Shown piece after piece: positions 1 through 6,064 of a stretch of 7,055 nt of DNA. The stretch's first letter is position 1, and every line of letters starts with the position of its first letter. Position numbers and translations under genes: made by a program. A model generated the notes under the pieces. The model did no database searches, was not told where the DNA came from, and worked only from the letters and a program-made list of their open reading frames with translations. The stretch covers positions 1 through 7,055 of the forward strand of contig JAUWBW010000098.1 in NCBI GenBank assembly GCA_030609665.1, in the 5' to 3' direction. The DNA comes from Methanosarcinaceae archaeon (GTDB lineage: Archaea; Halobacteriota; Methanosarcinia; Methanosarcinales; Methanosarcinaceae).

Positions 1-557
1 TGGCAATCAGCACAAGTATCCATACTACCTTCCATTGTATCTTCACTGGTATCGATAACAGTGCCCTTTGCAATCTGGTGGTCACTCTTATCATCCGATA
101 GCCTTGGGTGGCAGTTCTGGCAGTTCATCCCTGCTGATATGTGCACATCGTTGCCAGCATCAAATACATCTCCTCTTTTTGCCGTGTCTTTCGAATGGCA
201 TGTCATGCATTTGGCTACGGTGGGCTTATCACCAACTGTAGGTACAGAACTCTGATGACAGCGAGCACAGTCAGGGTTAGGTTTACTTGCGCTCCAAGAA
301 GCTCCGATGTGGCAACTTCCACACTTAGCTTCCCAAGCGGTCTGCCCTTGTTCTCCCAAATTGAAATTGGGCAGGGCACACCACTTCTCCAGCATGCCAA
401 GACCGTTGCCCCATCCGCTGTCATTGTAAGCTTTGCTCATCCCAAGCTGCCCATGATATGAGTTGTTTACCGTATCTCCGATGGCGGCGTAGGACACTCC
501 TATACAGGAGACAACGAGTAATGCCGATAGAATCATCCTTATTCCAGCTTTTTTCAT
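1..557 (-). CDS. Secreted multiheme c-type cytochrome (N-terminal part, runs off the left edge)
   Basis: The frame reads 185 residues from the ATG at 557 and is still open at the left edge, so the C-terminus is missing. Residues 1-24 form a typical signal peptide: MKK, a hydrophobic stretch around ILSALLVVSCIGV, then SYA as a likely cleavage site. The mature part carries heme-attachment CXXCH motifs at residues 79-83 (CGSCH), 97-101 (CARCH), 117-121 (CMTCH) and 146-150 (CQNCH). A fifth, CADC at 182-185, is cut by the window edge just where its His codon begins (CA). The protein should lie outside the cytoplasmic membrane and carry electrons through closely spaced hemes. The partner is unknown. 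Such proteins are abundant in ANME-2d and related cytochrome-rich Methanosarcinales. The start is set by a strong Shine-Dalgarno and the signal peptide. The exact cytochrome family cannot be decided from this fragment. Confidence 0.92.
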   Translation of the reverse strand, partial: MKKAGIRMILSALLVVSCIGVSYAAIGDTVNNSYHGQLGMSKAYNDSGWGNGLGMLEKWCALPNFNLGEQGQTAWEAKCGSCHIGASWSASKPNPDCARCHQSSVPTVGDKPTVAKCMTCHSKDTAKRGDVFDAGNDVHISAGMNCQNCHPRLSDDKSDHQIAKGTVIDTSEDTMEGSMDTCADC

Positions 558-562
558 TTTTT

Positions 563-571
563 ATCACCTCC
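563..571 (-). promoter_or_regulatory. Strong Shine-Dalgarno of the cytochrome gene
   Basis: On the minus strand GGAGGTGAT lies 5 nt before the ATG (9 nt if counted from GGAGG). It is a near-perfect complement to the archaeal 16S 3' tail. It fixes the start at 557 and contrasts with pyrC and the ATPase gene here, which have no such site. This suggests a transcript with a real 5' leader and efficient translation. Confidence 0.85.
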
Positions 572-718
572 TTTTTATTATTGATACTTCTGTCATCGCG
601 CCCCACCTCGGCGCTCTAATGCACTTACCGCAGTGCCCAAAAGGTAAATCCCTGTGCATCTCGGATTTTTTAAACCGTGGTTTTTACTCAACATATACAT
701 CTCCATATTATTTTAAGT
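572..718 (-). promoter_or_regulatory. Cytochrome upstream region with GC-rich hairpin and TATA-like stretch
   Basis: No coding sequence is supported here. A short GC-rich stem (GCGCC at 598-602 pairing with GGCGC at 610-614) lies about 40 nt upstream of the cytochrome ATG and would be in its 5' leader. An A/T-rich TATA-like run, TTTAAAAAAT on the minus strand at 665-674, would place a transcription start near 640-645, giving a leader of about 85 nt. A small AAACC/GGTTT inverted repeat at 672-683 overlaps its edge. The promoter call is tentative. The insertion sequence begins just beyond this block, so its insertion may have altered regulation. Confidence 0.3.
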
Positions 719-729
719 CACTATACCCC

Positions 730-741
730 GGACTTAAGTCC
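730..741 (-). repeat. Putative right-end palindrome of the insertion sequence
   Basis: GGACTTAAGTCC is a perfect 12-bp palindrome located just downstream of the restored tnpA stop (761). It is followed on the minus strand by GGGTATAGTGAC. A short palindrome at this place, followed by a G-rich end, is typical of IS200/IS605 right ends. Confidence 0.5.
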
Positions 742-760
742 AAGGCCTGTATAATATATC

Positions 761-1212
761 TCAGCCTTTCGATTTCTTATCTTGTCCGGCAATATATTTC
801 TCAACAATGCTGCGTACTTCGTACGCCAGCAGCCTCGATGTAATCGAGGCTCTTCCCAGCCATGTCCAACACTTCCATGATAGCAGCTTGGAGCCCAAAG
901 ACTGCTTTTACACCATTCTTTAAGTTCAGGAAACTCCTGTCTTAATATTCTGCTGCTTCTACCTTTTAATCTCTTAGCAATAAAGCTTACGGAATATTTT
1001 GGTGGATATTGAATAAATAAGTGAATGTGATCAGGACTCACAGATATATCAATTACTTCGATATCAAGTTCCTTGCAGGTCTTCCTGATAATTGCTTCCG
1101 CTACCATCGCCACTTCCCCGACAAGTACTTTTCCCCTGTATTTTGGAGAAAACACCATATGGTCGGTAAGTAGTGATACCGTGTGCCTGTCATGTCTCAA
1201 CTGTTTTGCCAT
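761..1212 (-). pseudogene. tnpA: IS200-type transposase TnpA, broken before its catalytic tyrosine by a 44-nt insert
   Basis: The intact part (residues 1-120) shows the Y1-transposase fold: an N-terminal HTVSLLTDHMVFSPKYR block, the HUH metal motif as H62-I63-H64 in SPDHIHLFIQ, RLKGRSS at 81-87, and LWAPSCYHGS at 105-114. In this family the nucleophilic Tyr follows LW.PS by about 20 residues in a YI..Q motif. As written, the frame leaves E120 into unrelated sequence and ends at 721 after 163 residues, without that motif. Removing 809-852 (44 nt, a frame-changing length) joins E120 to IVEKYIAGQDKKSKG and a TGA at 761-763. This gives 135 residues, the usual family length, with Y125 and Q129 in place. 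The gene therefore looks inactivated by one small insertion. Its start is supported by an AGGGGA Shine-Dalgarno 8 nt upstream. No other lesion is visible, so the break may be recent. Confidence 0.85.
809..852. repeat. 44-nt double-hairpin insert inside tnpA
   Basis: Two stem-loops abut without a gap. Hairpin A (809-830) has arms GCTGCGTAC and GTACGCCAGC around a TTC loop, with a single bulged base. Hairpin B (831-851) has perfect 9-bp arms AGCCTCGAT and ATCGAGGCT around a 3-nt loop. One extra base (852) completes the length. The limits come from family alignment: E120 upstream and IVEKYIAGQ downstream are contiguous once these bases are removed. No clear target duplication is visible. No second copy occurs in this window. 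The origin is unknown: a miniature hairpin element or a REP-like palindrome are options. Confidence 0.7.
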
Positions 1213-1235
1213 GCTTTAATCCCCTCTATAAAAAC

Positions 1236-1297
1236 AGGCAATGTTAAATAAACACTCGCCAAGTGGGGTGAAAGTGTTCACAAAAAACAAATTGCCT
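1236..1297 (-). repeat. Putative left-end structure of the insertion sequence
   Basis: A 7-bp inverted repeat, AGGCAAT (1236-1242) and ATTGCCT (1291-1297), with AAA/TTT one base further out, encloses a second repeat, AACACT (1251-1256) and AGTGTT (1273-1278). It lies directly upstream of tnpA, where the TnpA-recognised left-end hairpin is expected. Which of the two nested hairpins is recognised cannot be told from sequence. Confidence 0.5.
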
Positions 1298-1508
1298 ATT
1301 TCAGTTCATCCTGTGATGCCTTTGAAACTGCGCATACATCAAAGGCGCGCGCGGTCGTGTGCCGCCGTGAAGTTATATGGCCATGGTCATTCGGTTGTAG
1401 ATTGGTTAAAATGCGGATTGGGATTGGCACTCAGGATCATGCTCTGCTACCATCGCCAAAACATTCCTTACAAATATAATTATAAACATAAACCCCCAAT
1501 ACATACCC
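1298..1508. other. Intergenic region between the insertion sequence and pyrC
   Basis: No convincing gene is visible on either strand. The stretch contains a short GC-rich run (about 1344-1366) unlike its A/T-rich surroundings and an ATGGCCAT palindrome at 1377-1384. The last 35 nt hold the pyrC promoter. A 13-bp match to the tnpA interior (1446-1458 versus 1100-1112) is within chance expectation. Confidence 0.5.
1474..1487 (+). promoter_or_regulatory. TATA region of pyrC, leaderless transcript likely
   Basis: The A/T block AATATAATTATAAAC, with TTATAAAC at 1480-1487, lies 22-29 nt upstream of the pyrC ATG. Archaeal transcription normally starts about 25-27 nt downstream of the TATA centre, so the start would fall at or within a few nt of the ATG. 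No Shine-Dalgarno precedes the ATG, which agrees with a leaderless mRNA. Confidence 0.55.
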
Positions 1509-2876
1509 ATGCCAGACATCCATATCAAAAACACAAAAGTATTTTTCAACAGCTACCTCCAGCCCGCCGAGGTCACGATCGAGGACGGTAAGATCACAAA
1601 GATCGCAAAAGACATCCACGTATCAAGCGTTGATCGGGTAATCGACGCAGGCGGCGCGCTCACTCTTCCGGCAGGCATAGATGTGCATGTGCATTTCAGG
1701 GACCCCGGACTCACGCACAAAGAGGACTGGTACTCAGGTTCATGCTCTGCCGCCGCTGGTGGGATAACCACTGTCATTGACCATCCGAACACGATACCGG
1801 CTACCATTGACAAGAGTTCGTTCAAGGAAAAACACAAGGCTGCAAGGCGAAAATCCATCATTGATTTTGGTATCAATGGCGGGGTCACGGGAAACCTTGA
1901 AAAACTGCCACAGTTGTGGGAACTTGGGGTTACCGCCTTTGGCGAGATATTCATGGCAGAATCCACAGGTGAACTAAATATCGATAACGAGACATTTGAT
2001 AAAGCGCTCGGCATCATCAAGGAACTCGATGCTCTTGCCTGCATCCATGCCGAAGATGAAACAATCCGGCTTGAGAGGGCGGAATTGTTGAAAAACGACA
2101 TGTCGCCGGAATCCCATTCCAAAGAGCGCCCCAACATCTGCGAGGCATTTGCAGTACAGAGGGCGGTTGAACTTATCACCAAGCACAACACGCGCACCCA
2201 TTTTTGTCATATCAGCACGCGTGAATCACTTGGAATCATCAGGCAGGAAAAATACATTGCGCGCGAAGAAGGAAGGCAATCCAACATCACATGCGAGGTT
2301 GCGCCGCATCACCTGTTCCTCACAAAAAAGGACTGGGCGCGGTTGGGTTCGTACGGCAAGATGAATCCGCCGCTACGGAATCGCATGAGCGTCAAGGCGC
2401 TTGTGAACTCGCTCAATGACGGGCTCATAGATGCGGTGGCATCCGACCATGCGCCTCATCTTGAATTTGAAAAGGATGTGGATATCAAGACCGCGCCATC
2501 GGGTGTGCCGGGTGTGGAAACCCTCCTGCCCCTCATGCTTGCGGCTGTGAAGAAAAATTTGCTTCCGCTTGGACGTATGATCGATGTGACAAGCAAGAAT
2601 CCGGCACGGATATTTGGGCTGGACAGGCTGTCAAAAGGCAGTTTTGAGGAAGGGGTTGATGCCGACTTGATAATTGTGAACCCGTGCGACATGCGCCCAA
2701 TTACGGCAGACCTGCTGCACAGCAAGGCAGGCTGGACGCCTTATGAGGGTATTGACGGAATATTCCCGCAAATTACGATCTCGCGAGGTGAAGTTGTGTG
2801 GGATGGGGAGATCGTGGGGAAACAGGGGCGCGGGAAATTTTTGGAAGGACGCGGGAAACCTGTGGACATGGGATGA
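1509..2876 (+). CDS. pyrC: Dihydroorotase
   Basis: Dihydroorotase closes carbamoyl-aspartate to dihydroorotate, the third step of UMP synthesis, in the cytoplasm. The 455-residue protein is of class I size and has the amidohydrolase metal motifs in order: HVHFRDPG at 60-67, HAEDE at 180-184, THFCHIST at 230-237 with His 231 and 234, EVAPHHLFL at 263-271, and ASDHAPH at 311-317 with catalytic Asp 313. MNPPLR (285-290) matches the substrate-binding segment, and NPARIFGL (364-371) is the usual C-terminal family signature. Where many homologs have the metal-bridging carboxylated lysine, this one reads GEIFMAEST with Glu 146. From memory this is also the form in Methanosarcina, so it is probably a clade feature, not a defect. 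The gene stands alone with no other pyrimidine gene nearby and looks more GC-rich than the genes to its right. Its start is supported by the TATA spacing and homology from residue 1. Confidence 0.95.
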   Translation: MPDIHIKNTKVFFNSYLQPAEVTIEDGKITKIAKDIHVSSVDRVIDAGGALTLPAGIDVHVHFRDPGLTHKEDWYSGSCSAAAGGITTVIDHPNTIPATIDKSSFKEKHKAARRKSIIDFGINGGVTGNLEKLPQLWELGVTAFGEIFMAESTGELNIDNETFDKALGIIKELDALACIHAEDETIRLERAELLKNDMSPESHSKERPNICEAFAVQRAVELITKHNTRTHFCHISTRESLGIIRQEKYIAREEGRQSNITCEVAPHHLFLTKKDWARLGSYGKMNPPLRNRMSVKALVNSLNDGLIDAVASDHAPHLEFEKDVDIKTAPSGVPGVETLLPLMLAAVKKNLLPLGRMIDVTSKNPARIFGLDRLSKGSFEEGVDADLIIVNPCDMRPITADLLHSKAGWTPYEGIDGIFPQITISRGEVVWDGEIVGKQGRGKFLEGRGKPVDMG

Positions 2877-2912
2877 ACATATTATGCAAACTGTGTATAC
2901 ATAAACCGCAAT

Positions 2913-2921
2913 CTATTATAA
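2913..2921 (+). promoter_or_regulatory. TATA box of the RHH/KaiC-like gene
   Basis: CTATTATAA, centred near 2917, predicts a transcription start around 2942-2945, about 10 nt before the ATG at 2954. There is no Shine-Dalgarno, so the mRNA is probably leaderless or nearly so. The predicted start lies inside the dyad at 2927-2955. Confidence 0.5.
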
Positions 2922-2926
2922 CCATT

Positions 2927-2955
2927 ATGTGAAACTATGTACATAGTGATCACAT
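2927..2955. promoter_or_regulatory. Operator-like dyad overlapping transcription start and start codon
   Basis: The core is a perfect 14-bp palindrome, ACTATGTACATAGT (2934-2947). It is flanked by ATGTGA (2927-2932) and TCACAT (2950-2955), which are also inverted repeats of each other, with 1 versus 2 spacer bases. A further TGTATACA palindrome lies about 30 nt upstream. The dyad covers the predicted transcription start and ends on the first two bases of the ATG. A bound protein would block RNA polymerase. The downstream protein carries an RHH-like DNA-binding N-terminus, so autoregulation is a reasonable inference. Confidence 0.5.
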
Positions 2956-3841
2956 GAGAAACAAATTCCCAATACATACTACTTTGAGTTCAGAGGCGAT
3001 CAAGGTTCTTGAGAGGTATGAAAAAGAACTTGGTGCAAAGAACATAGTTCTTGAAAAAGCGCTTCTTGCCATGGATGGTATGCGTTATAAGGCTAAATTG
3101 GATACCGGTGGAATGAGCGTTCCAATCAAGCGGATCAGCACTGGCATTCCAGGGCTTGATGAATCTATTGAAGGTGGAATCCCAAAAGGATTTTCTGTAA
3201 TTGTCACAGGACCGCCAGGCACGGGTAAATCCACTTTTTGCATGCAGTACTTGATGGAAGGTGTGAAAAAAGACGAAAAATGCATCTTTTTTTCATTTGA
3301 GGAGCGTGTTGAACAGCTGGTGCAGCATTTCATGCGTTTTGGATGGGATATCGGGAAGTACATTGATGACGGTTATCTCGAGATATTCGGCATGTCAATG
3401 CTTACATCAGAAGAGATGATAGAGATCATAGACTCTTACAGACCTGAGCGTGTTGTGTTTGATTCCATCAATGTTTTTGCTGAACCGGCTGATTTTCGTA
3501 CATCAGGTTCATGGCGCAGTTTGTTGCGGCTGCTAAAGGTGAAAAAGATATCATCCCTTTTCATCACTGAAAAGCATCACGGCATTGAAATCAAACAGTT
3601 TGATGATTATGATTTCCTTGGTGATGGGGTCATATTTTTGGATTCGATCCAGACAAATGAGATCGATACCACACCAACTCCTGTGATGGCAGTCCAGAAG
3701 ATGCGGGCAACCCGTATAGACCGCACCCCACAGCCGTTCAGGTTCACTGAAACCGGAATTTCAAAATACCGGTCAATGGCTGTTCCAAGAAATGTAATGC
3801 AAGAAAAACTTATAGCACGAAAAAAGTCATCCGGTCTTTAA
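2954..3841 (+). CDS. KaiC/RadA-superfamily ATPase with ribbon-helix-helix-like N-terminus
   Basis: The 295-residue protein has a single RecA-like KaiC domain. Walker A is GPPGTGKST at 86-94 (Lys 92, Ser 93), a glutamate pair sits in FSFEER at 113-118, and Walker B is RVVFDSI at 166-172 with Asp 170. It is one-domain, unlike two-domain cyanobacterial KaiC, and matches the many archaeal RAD55/KaiC-like ATPases of unknown role. Residues 5-41 (FPIHTTLSSEA, then two predicted helices ending KNIVLEKALLAMD) read like a ribbon-helix-helix: a short beta-strand, helix, turn, helix. This suggests a DNA-binding, dimeric ATP-dependent regulator. The C-terminus is basic (KLIARKK). The start at 2954 fits the promoter spacing and keeps the whole RHH-like segment. 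The stop overlaps the convergent membrane-protein gene by 4 nt. The ATPase assignment is firm. The RHH assignment is from pattern only, and the biological role is unknown. Confidence 0.9.
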   Translation: MRNKFPIHTTLSSEAIKVLERYEKELGAKNIVLEKALLAMDGMRYKAKLDTGGMSVPIKRISTGIPGLDESIEGGIPKGFSVIVTGPPGTGKSTFCMQYLMEGVKKDEKCIFFSFEERVEQLVQHFMRFGWDIGKYIDDGYLEIFGMSMLTSEEMIEIIDSYRPERVVFDSINVFAEPADFRTSGSWRSLLRLLKVKKISSLFITEKHHGIEIKQFDDYDFLGDGVIFLDSIQTNEIDTTPTPVMAVQKMRATRIDRTPQPFRFTETGISKYRSMAVPRNVMQEKLIARKKSSGL

Positions 3842-4530
3842 ATGAAATATGATATAATGCTTGCAGCAAGTGCAGAAACATAAATTGCCTTAAATCCACC
3901 AATGCCACCAAGATTGATGTAAGCACTTCCTTTTTTTTCCCTGTCGAACGTTATAAGTGTGGTGCAACTACCTATCAGTATTCCTCCGACACTTGATACA
4001 AAAACAACAATCGCCGCATTCTGCGGTGCAAGTATCAGTGCAAACGGTATCGAGACCAGTCCGATGTAATCGGGAACAACAATGCCGATGCCGCTGACCA
4101 TTTCTGCCAGCAGGCTCACGGCGACGATCATGATAAGCATCACTTCAAGTGCAGATGTGTCGGGCTGGGTTATCAGCAGATACAATAATGTAAGTACAGG
4201 GATTATGAACCCGCCAAGATTCAATGTTGTTATGGTATCGAATGCCTGTCTTTTTTCGACAGTGAGTTCATTTAAGACCGGAATCCCGTAGATGTCTTCA
4301 AGAGCGAGCGCATCACGTGTCAGATGTTCCGGTTTTTTTGTACGTATCTTTGTAAAAGGAATCTCTATCCGGCTTGCGGCAAGCATGATCAAAAGTAAGA
4401 AAAATAAAGGTAGGGATGATATTGTCCCAAGGGATAGATTCCCGTGGTAGCACAAACTTGCGATCGGTAAAAGTAAAAGTCCGAATATTGCATACATTCG
4501 TATGTCTGATTTACTCAGATATCCTCGCAT
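3838..4530 (-). CDS. DUF1614-type multispanning membrane protein
   Basis: This 230-residue integral membrane protein of unknown function has about seven hydrophobic segments, near residues 12-30, 36-53, 104-120, 127-146, 153-170, 172-189 and 211-229. A soluble loop at about 54-100 carries charged residues. Conserved-looking motifs are GIGIVVPDYIGL (147-158), VGGILIG (181-187) and SAYINLGGIGGFKAIYVSAL (202-221), which I associate with the archaeal DUF1614 family. It is the last gene of the minus-strand block, 132 nt after the KH gene, and has its own possible TATA box, so it need not belong functionally to the ribosome genes. The start at 4530 has a GGTGA close upstream (4 nt spacing), a weak ribosome site. 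The stop codon overlaps the stop of the convergent ATPase gene, leaving no room for a terminator between the two. Confidence 0.85.
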   Translation of the reverse strand: MRGYLSKSDIRMYAIFGLLLLPIASLCYHGNLSLGTISSLPLFFLLLIMLAASRIEIPFTKIRTKKPEHLTRDALALEDIYGIPVLNELTVEKRQAFDTITTLNLGGFIIPVLTLLYLLITQPDTSALEVMLIMIVAVSLLAEMVSGIGIVVPDYIGLVSIPFALILAPQNAAIVVFVSSVGGILIGSCTTLITFDREKKGSAYINLGGIGGFKAIYVSALAASIISYFI

Positions 4531-4649
4531 TTATTCACCATGAATATATTTTGGCAGATGCTTATTAAGCGTTTCTACTTGTATGCGGATGCAATATTCC
4601 GATTCGGGTAAATCCCGGCATGTTTGTTGGATTCAATCGGTCAAGATCG

Positions 4650-4658
4650 ATTTATAAC
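4650..4658 (-). promoter_or_regulatory. Possible TATA box for the DUF1614 gene
   Basis: In the 132-nt gap after the KH gene stop the minus strand reads CCGTTATAAATCG, a good TATA match. It would start transcription near 4625-4630 with a leader of about 95 nt. Within that leader lie an 11-bp palindrome (GCTTATTAAGC, 4560-4570) and a small CGGG/CCCG stem near 4606-4618. The length of the leader makes this call uncertain. Confidence 0.35.
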
Positions 4659-4662
4659 GGTA

Positions 4663-5199
4663 TCAGTATGAATTCAGTTGAGACCGAAGGAGTTCGTTTC
4701 GTTTCTTTTCAAGGAAACTGTACACACTACCATGATTTGAACCGTTTATGAGCATCTCGATCGCGGTTCGGATTATATGGTTTTGATCAGGATGTCCGAT
4801 GACGCTTGCGGTTTTGCCATAGATAGATATTTTGACCCCAATCATGGTTTCTGCGATCTCCCTTGTTTTACCGCCCTTTCCAATGATCCTTCCTTTTAGC
4901 CGCAGCAGTTCTTTTGGTGTGTTTGCAACTTGTGATAGGTCCATTACATCAAGCATCAGCATATCGTCATCAAGGAATTCGATCGCTTTGTCAGGATTGA
5001 ACCCGCGTCCAATTGCCTGCACTACATCTGCGGCACGCATTGATGCTATTGGGTCGTCTCCCTGTATTACTTCGACTACTCCTGATTCGCTGCCTATATC
5101 GAGTGTTGCGGTTGATTTTCTTTCAATGAGTTCCTTGACGCGACCTTTTGGACCAATTACTGCGCCAATTCTATCTTGTGGTATTTTGATATGTGTCAT
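4663..5199 (-). CDS. dim2: KH-domain ribosome-biogenesis protein, archaeal Dim2/Pno1 (Krr1-like) homolog
   Basis: The 178-residue protein has two KH domains. The first has IGAVIGPKGRVKELIE, with the RNA-gripping GXXG loop as GPKG at residues 16-19. The second has LKGRIIGKGGKTREIAE, with GKGG at 107-110. Length and motif placement match archaeal homologs of eukaryotic Dim2/Pno1. These bind the 3' end of pre-16S/18S rRNA, work with the Nob1 nuclease in small-subunit maturation, and have been linked to aIF2 alpha. The C-terminal tail (FLEKKRNELLRSQ) is basic and probably helical. The gene lies 61 nt after the Rio1 stop, in the usual archaeal order aIF1A-Rio1-KH. No good Shine-Dalgarno is seen. 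An A/T stretch in the gap (5243-5256, within two copies of GGGTTAAT) could be a weak internal promoter. Family assignment is confident, and the detailed role rests on homologs. Confidence 0.93.
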   Translation of the reverse strand: MTHIKIPQDRIGAVIGPKGRVKELIERKSTATLDIGSESGVVEVIQGDDPIASMRAADVVQAIGRGFNPDKAIEFLDDDMLMLDVMDLSQVANTPKELLRLKGRIIGKGGKTREIAETMIGVKISIYGKTASVIGHPDQNHIIRTAIEMLINGSNHGSVYSFLEKKRNELLRSQLNSY

Positions 5200-5260
5200 G
5201 TTATGTTCGCCTGTTATTATGTGGATGGGTTAATTCGTTTTTGGGTTAATAAACCTGAAA

Positions 5261-6052
5261 TCATTTTTGTACTTCATTGTTTCGGATGAAGGAGTACATC
5301 TCTTCAGGGGTTGTTGTGATCTTAAAACGCTTGAAAAATCGGAGAATGTTTTTTATGTCGCGACGCAAAAAGGTATCTGCACGTGGATGTTCGAGTGTTA
5401 CGGCTTGCCCCATGTCTATTATGATGGGTGTCATGTCGTTGGGGTCTATCATTATATTATATTCACTCAGGTCACCATGTACCAGATTTGCATCTTTGAA
5501 TAATTTGTGCATGTATTCTTTGATGGTTTCAAAGATATTGTGCGCCTGTTCATTGTCAAGCGACACGTCTTTTAGAAGGGGATAGGGTATTCCGTTCTCC
5601 CCAATGAATTGCATTACGAGTATGTTCCTTTCGGTTGTGATGGGTTCTGGAACACGTATGCCGGCATTTTGTGCCCGGGTAAGATTTCTGAGTTCTTTTC
5701 GTGTCCAGGCGAATATGATGTCGCGCTTGCGGTGTCTGATGTTCTCAAAGCGCGGGTCTCCGAGTATGTATTCTTCCATTGAGTTGAAGGTGCTGGTCGA
5801 TATTCTGTATATCTTGACAGCGCATTCGTGTTCTTCCCCGTCAGCCAGAAATACGTTTGCTTCTTTGCCTGTGCTGATCGAACCACCCATTGCCTGGATA
5901 ATTCCTTTGTTTGAGAGGGTGTAGAGCGTTTTTAGTGTGGCGGTGTCAAAGACATTTTCTTTTACTTTGATGGAATCAGTGTCTTTGCGCCGCATGCGCA
6001 TCTTATCAACTTCGGTGTCAATGCGATGTACTTTGTCCTTTAGGTTCTTCAT
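5261..6052 (-). CDS. rio1: RIO1-type serine protein kinase/ATPase
   Basis: Rio1 is an atypical kinase that acts as an ATPase on late small-subunit precursors and helps release assembly factors such as Nob1 and Dim2. The 263-residue protein has every active-site element: the ATP loop STGKEANVF at 60-68, the ATP-binding Lys 80 in AVKIYRI, the hinge ILVMQFIGENG at 144-154, the catalytic loop LVHGDLSEYNI at 190-200 (Asp 194, Asn 199), and the metal-binding Asp 213 in IIIDMGQAV. The sequence between 84 and 115 matches the RIO1 flexible loop region. The N-terminus is rich in Lys and Arg. The gene starts 12 nt after the aIF1A stop and in the same frame. No Shine-Dalgarno is visible in that gap, so translation is probably coupled to aIF1A. 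Start and family are both well supported. Confidence 0.95.
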   Translation of the reverse strand: MKNLKDKVHRIDTEVDKMRMRRKDTDSIKVKENVFDTATLKTLYTLSNKGIIQAMGGSISTGKEANVFLADGEEHECAVKIYRISTSTFNSMEEYILGDPRFENIRHRKRDIIFAWTRKELRNLTRAQNAGIRVPEPITTERNILVMQFIGENGIPYPLLKDVSLDNEQAHNIFETIKEYMHKLFKDANLVHGDLSEYNIMIDPNDMTPIIIDMGQAVTLEHPRADTFLRRDIKNILRFFKRFKITTTPEEMYSFIRNNEVQK

Positions 6053-6064
6053 GGTGTGCGATGT

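Larger units (their letters stand above)
719..1297 (-). mobile_element. IS200/IS605-type insertion sequence, single tnpA, inactivated
   Basis: A Y1/HUH transposase gene is flanked on both sides by small palindromes, as expected for IS200/IS605 elements, which carry subterminal hairpins instead of terminal inverted repeats. On the tnpA upstream side there is an imperfect hairpin (arms AACACT 1251-1256 and AGTGTT 1273-1278). It is enclosed by a 7-bp inverted repeat (AGGCAAT 1236-1242, ATTGCCT 1291-1297). On the downstream side there is a perfect 12-bp palindrome at 730-741, followed on the minus strand by GGGTATAGTGAC, which resembles right ends of this family. No tnpB accessory gene is present. 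The outer boundaries are approximate because these elements make no target duplication. Confidence 0.6.

Noticed and set aside
721..760. C-terminal extension of the transposase frame (to the stop at 721)
   Set aside because: Those codons arise after the frame is shifted by the 44-nt insert and include the insertion sequence's own right-end palindrome. The family-like C-terminus is in the other frame and ends at 761.
1100..1458. 13-bp direct repeat GCTACCATCGCCA at 1100-1112 and 1446-1458
   Set aside because: One exact 13-mer repeat is about what chance gives in 7 kb. It is not at the ends of the insertion sequence, so it is not a target duplication.
1241..1591. Plus-strand open frame of 116 codons before pyrC
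   Set aside because: It begins inside the insertion sequence end, overlaps the start of pyrC in another frame, and shows no family features.
1553..2197. Long minus-strand open frame of 214 codons inside pyrC
   Set aside because: It lies wholly antisense to a clearly conserved dihydroorotase and has no recognisable domain. It is an antisense shadow favoured by the codon use of pyrC.
5227..5250. Direct repeat GGGTTAAT (5227-5234 and 5243-5250) between Rio1 and the KH gene
   Set aside because: It is only 8 bp in A/T-rich intergenic DNA with no symmetry partner, and is likely chance or part of a weak promoter.
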